DNA from: Croceicoccus naphthovorans
Lineage (GTDB): Bacteria > Pseudomonadota > Alphaproteobacteria > Sphingomonadales > Sphingomonadaceae
DNA length: 64,000 bases
Direction of reading: 5' to 3'
NCBI RefSeq assembly: GCF_001028705.1
Contig: NZ_CP011772.1
Coordinates: 1 to 64,000 of the forward strand
Of the stretch, positions 62,452 through 64,000 are shown in pieces. A program made the position numbers and the translations under genes. Position 1 is the first letter of the stretch. Each line of letters begins with the position of its first letter. Under the pieces are notes generated by a model. It searched no databases and was not told the DNA's origin. It was given only the letters and a program-made list of their open reading frames with translations.

Positions 62452-62726
62452 CCCATCCGCTGCTCGCGTTCATGGCCACACCTATGGCTGACCCCGAGAC
62501 CCGAGCGCTGAGGCGGATGCGACATACATGGGTCCTGCTTTGCGCGGCGCTCATTCTCGCTGTGGCCCTCAATCCAGCAAGCGTCTCTCTCTTCGGTCCT
62601 TGGGGCGCTCTGCCGGCGCTGCTGCTCCTGATGGCGACGCCCATCGTCGGCATGATCTACTGGCGCGCCAAGACAAGGGCAGATGCCGCCTGGAACCGGT
62701 CCGATCACCCGAAAGGCGAGGCATGA
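62448..62726 (+). CDS. Small two-span membrane protein between traW and traU
   Basis: A 92-residue protein with hydrophobic helices at about 27-45 (WVLLCAALILAVALNPAS) and 48-70 (LFGPWGALPALLLLMATPIV). Overlaps both neighbours by 4 nt, so it is surely translated in the operon. No F-plasmid counterpart is recognised. Confidence 0.7.
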   Translation: MTHPLLAFMATPMADPETRALRRMRHTWVLLCAALILAVALNPASVSLFGPWGALPALLLLMATPIVGMIYWRAKTRADAAWNRSDHPKGEA

Positions 62727-63742
62727 TGCGCCTGCCACGCTTCTTCGTCGCTCTGTTCGCTGGCTTGGCGCTCGTGGGGCTAGGCGCCGCACCCGCGCGC
62801 GCTTCGGTTACCTGCCATGGCAAGTTCGTCAATCCGATCACCGACGTGTGCTGGTCGTGCCTGTTTCCGCTTTCGATCGGCGGGCTCGCCATCTGGAAAG
62901 GCTCGCGGCCCGATCCCAAAAACCCTTCGTTTCCCTTGTGCGCCTGCGGCTCGCCGATCCCGCGCATCGGCATCTCAGTGGGGTTCTGGGAACCCGTGCG
63001 GCTCGTCGATGTCACCAACAAGGCGTGGTGTTTTCCCAATCTTGGCGGCATCCGGCTCAACCCCGGGTTCGATATTGGTAACGGCCATGTCCAGGGCCGC
63101 AGCCAGGTCGGCGGCAAGACGCAGAATTCCTCGCAGTGGCAGGCCCACTACTATGTCTATCCGCTGCTCTACTGGATGGAGATCCTCACCGACTTCCTCT
63201 GCTTCGAACAGACCACATTCGATGTCGCCTATGTAACCGAGCTCGATCCGCTCTGGCAGGATTCCGCGCTCACCTCGATCATCAATCCTGAAGTCGCGCT
63301 CTTCGCCAATCCCGTCGCTACCGCCGCATGCGCCGCCGACTGCGTGGCCGCAACCGCGCGGCTTCCGATCGACCAGATGTTCTGGTGCGCGGGCTGTAAC
63401 GGGGGGATGTATCCGTTGAACGGCCATGTCGCCGCTCACGTCACGCCGGTTCAGGCCTCGCGGCTCGTGGCCGAACGCAAGCTCTACAAGATGCACCGCG
63501 AAGCGCTTGCCTGGGGGACGATGGGGTCCAAGGCGCTGTGCCACAAGTACCTCATGCCGGTGATGCGTAAGCAGCAGTACCGGCTGCAGATGACCAACCC
63601 GATCCCGACCGTCAAAGGCAGATACGCCTGCGCGCCGATCGGGGCGACCACAATCATTCCCCACACGGGCAAGTCCTTTCCGGTCAAAGGCGAGGATTTT
63701 GGCTACCTTGTGTGGAGGAAGCGAAATTGCTGCGCATTATGA
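62723..63742 (+). CDS. traU: TraU, F-type conjugation protein
   Basis: A 339-residue protein with a signal peptide (FFVALFAGLALVGLGAAPARA), then the cysteine-rich TraU domain: CHGKFVNPITDVCWSCLFPL, CACGSPIPRIGISVGFWEPV, NPVATAACAADCVAATARLP. Many Cys explain the DsbC-like gene upstream. Needed for DNA transfer more than for pilus formation in F. Starts overlapping the previous gene. Confidence 0.93.
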   Translation: MMRLPRFFVALFAGLALVGLGAAPARASVTCHGKFVNPITDVCWSCLFPLSIGGLAIWKGSRPDPKNPSFPLCACGSPIPRIGISVGFWEPVRLVDVTNKAWCFPNLGGIRLNPGFDIGNGHVQGRSQVGGKTQNSSQWQAHYYVYPLLYWMEILTDFLCFEQTTFDVAYVTELDPLWQDSALTSIINPEVALFANPVATAACAADCVAATARLPIDQMFWCAGCNGGMYPLNGHVAAHVTPVQASRLVAERKLYKMHREALAWGTMGSKALCHKYLMPVMRKQQYRLQMTNPIPTVKGRYACAPIGATTIIPHTGKSFPVKGEDFGYLVWRKRNCCAL

Positions 63743-64000
63743 ACAGGTTACGTCACCTTATCGGAGCCTTCCGCACCTCCAGACTGGCCGCTGTCGCCGC
63801 CTTCCTGGCGCTTGCGGGGATCTCGGCGGGATTGGCGCGCACCGCCGCACAAACGGTGGAAGGCCTTGATCTCGACGCCATCAAGGCGCGCGCCGGCGAG
63901 CAGACCAGCGAGGCACAGGACTTCGTCGACGCGCTTGCGGGCCGCGAAGCCGCGCATGCGCGCGATGCCGAGGAATTGCGCGAGGATGCGTTGGCCGCGA
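63739..64000 (+). CDS. trbC: TrbC (F-type), N-terminal 87 residues, cut by the window edge
   Basis: ATG 63739 overlaps the traU TGA (ATGA). Signal peptide LAAVAAFLALAGISAGLA, then TVEGLDLDAIKARAGEQTSE and a helical stretch. The family call rests on position (traU-trbC as in F) and the exported helical start; the diagnostic C-terminal domain is outside the window. Confidence 0.65.
   Translation, partial: MNRLRHLIGAFRTSRLAAVAAFLALAGISAGLARTAAQTVEGLDLDAIKARAGEQTSEAQDFVDALAGREAAHARDAEELREDALAA

Noticed and set aside
1..64000. tRNA, rRNA, CRISPR arrays and relaxase/oriT
   Set aside because: None could be recognised by eye; relaxase and coupling protein genes probably lie outside the window.

Overview
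The window looks like about half of a large conjugative plasmid (or plasmid-like element) of an alphaproteobacterium of the Sphingomonadaceae type (Novosphingobium, Sphingobium or a relative). The grounds are high GC, a RepA/ParA/ParB replication-partition block, a DUF736/DUF3768/ArdC/ParB-like/strawberry-notch gene string that I associate with sphingomonad plasmids, and an F-type conjugation operon. No rRNA, tRNA or CRISPR array was seen. The host assignment is an inference from gene content only.

Layout. (1) 1-14.5 kb, nearly all on the minus strand: a 'leading-region'-like block. From upstream to downstream it runs: Toprim/zinc-finger primase-like protein; a giant methyltransferase-strawberry notch helicase fusion; a DUF433/DUF5615 toxin-antitoxin pair; a large ParB-domain protein; ArdC antirestriction protein; several small plasmid proteins (two with frameshifts); DUF3768; DUF736; a strong terminator; and a Rad50/SbcC-like ATPase that runs off the left edge. 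(2) 14.6-22.5 kb: parA-parB, two parS-like palindromes, repA, five iterons (probable oriV), a conserved-looking DNA-binding protein, a tyrosine recombinase with a dif-like site, a second dif-like site and a decayed second recombinase. (3) 22.6-49.8 kb: accessory cargo. It contains an IS481 element; a LysR-controlled redox/electrophile operon (pirin, isochorismatase-like hydrolase, YceI, GNAT, WrbA, pirin, quinone oxidoreductase, GNAT); OsmC; an esterase; an IS3-family element sitting at a chimeric junction between a broken Rrf2 regulator and a broken MHYT-PAS-GGDEF-EAL protein; a class A beta-lactamase-like lipoprotein; small secreted or membrane proteins; an exported SurE; and an acrAB-oprM-type RND pump with a divergent TetR repressor. 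(4) 50-64 kb: the conjugation block, with a lytic transglycosylase, two divergent small genes (one HTH), then pilin-traL-E-K-B-dsbC-V-C-(membrane protein)-trbI-S26 peptidase-traW-(membrane protein)-traU-trbC, leaving the window at the right edge.

The most unusual signal is not a gene. The octamer GGGNAGGG (the E. coli KOPS consensus) occurs 12 times between 2.6 and 16.7 kb, always G-rich on the minus strand, and 12 times between 17.66 and 22.0 kb, always G-rich on the plus strand. The switch falls at the parB-repA junction next to a parS-like palindrome, and gene direction does not explain it. The motif is almost absent from the cargo and tra regions. With the dif-like 11-6-11 sites beside a Xer-like recombinase and the iterons, this suggests that the replicon core has a chromosome-like polar architecture. 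Other leads are an exact 20-bp copy of an oriV iteron in front of the ParB-like gene, repeated TTTCC-N5-GGAAA boxes before the tra operon, and a TraV fused to an unknown N-terminal region.

All functional calls rest on motif recognition by eye. Hand alignments to remembered families were used, and no search was run.
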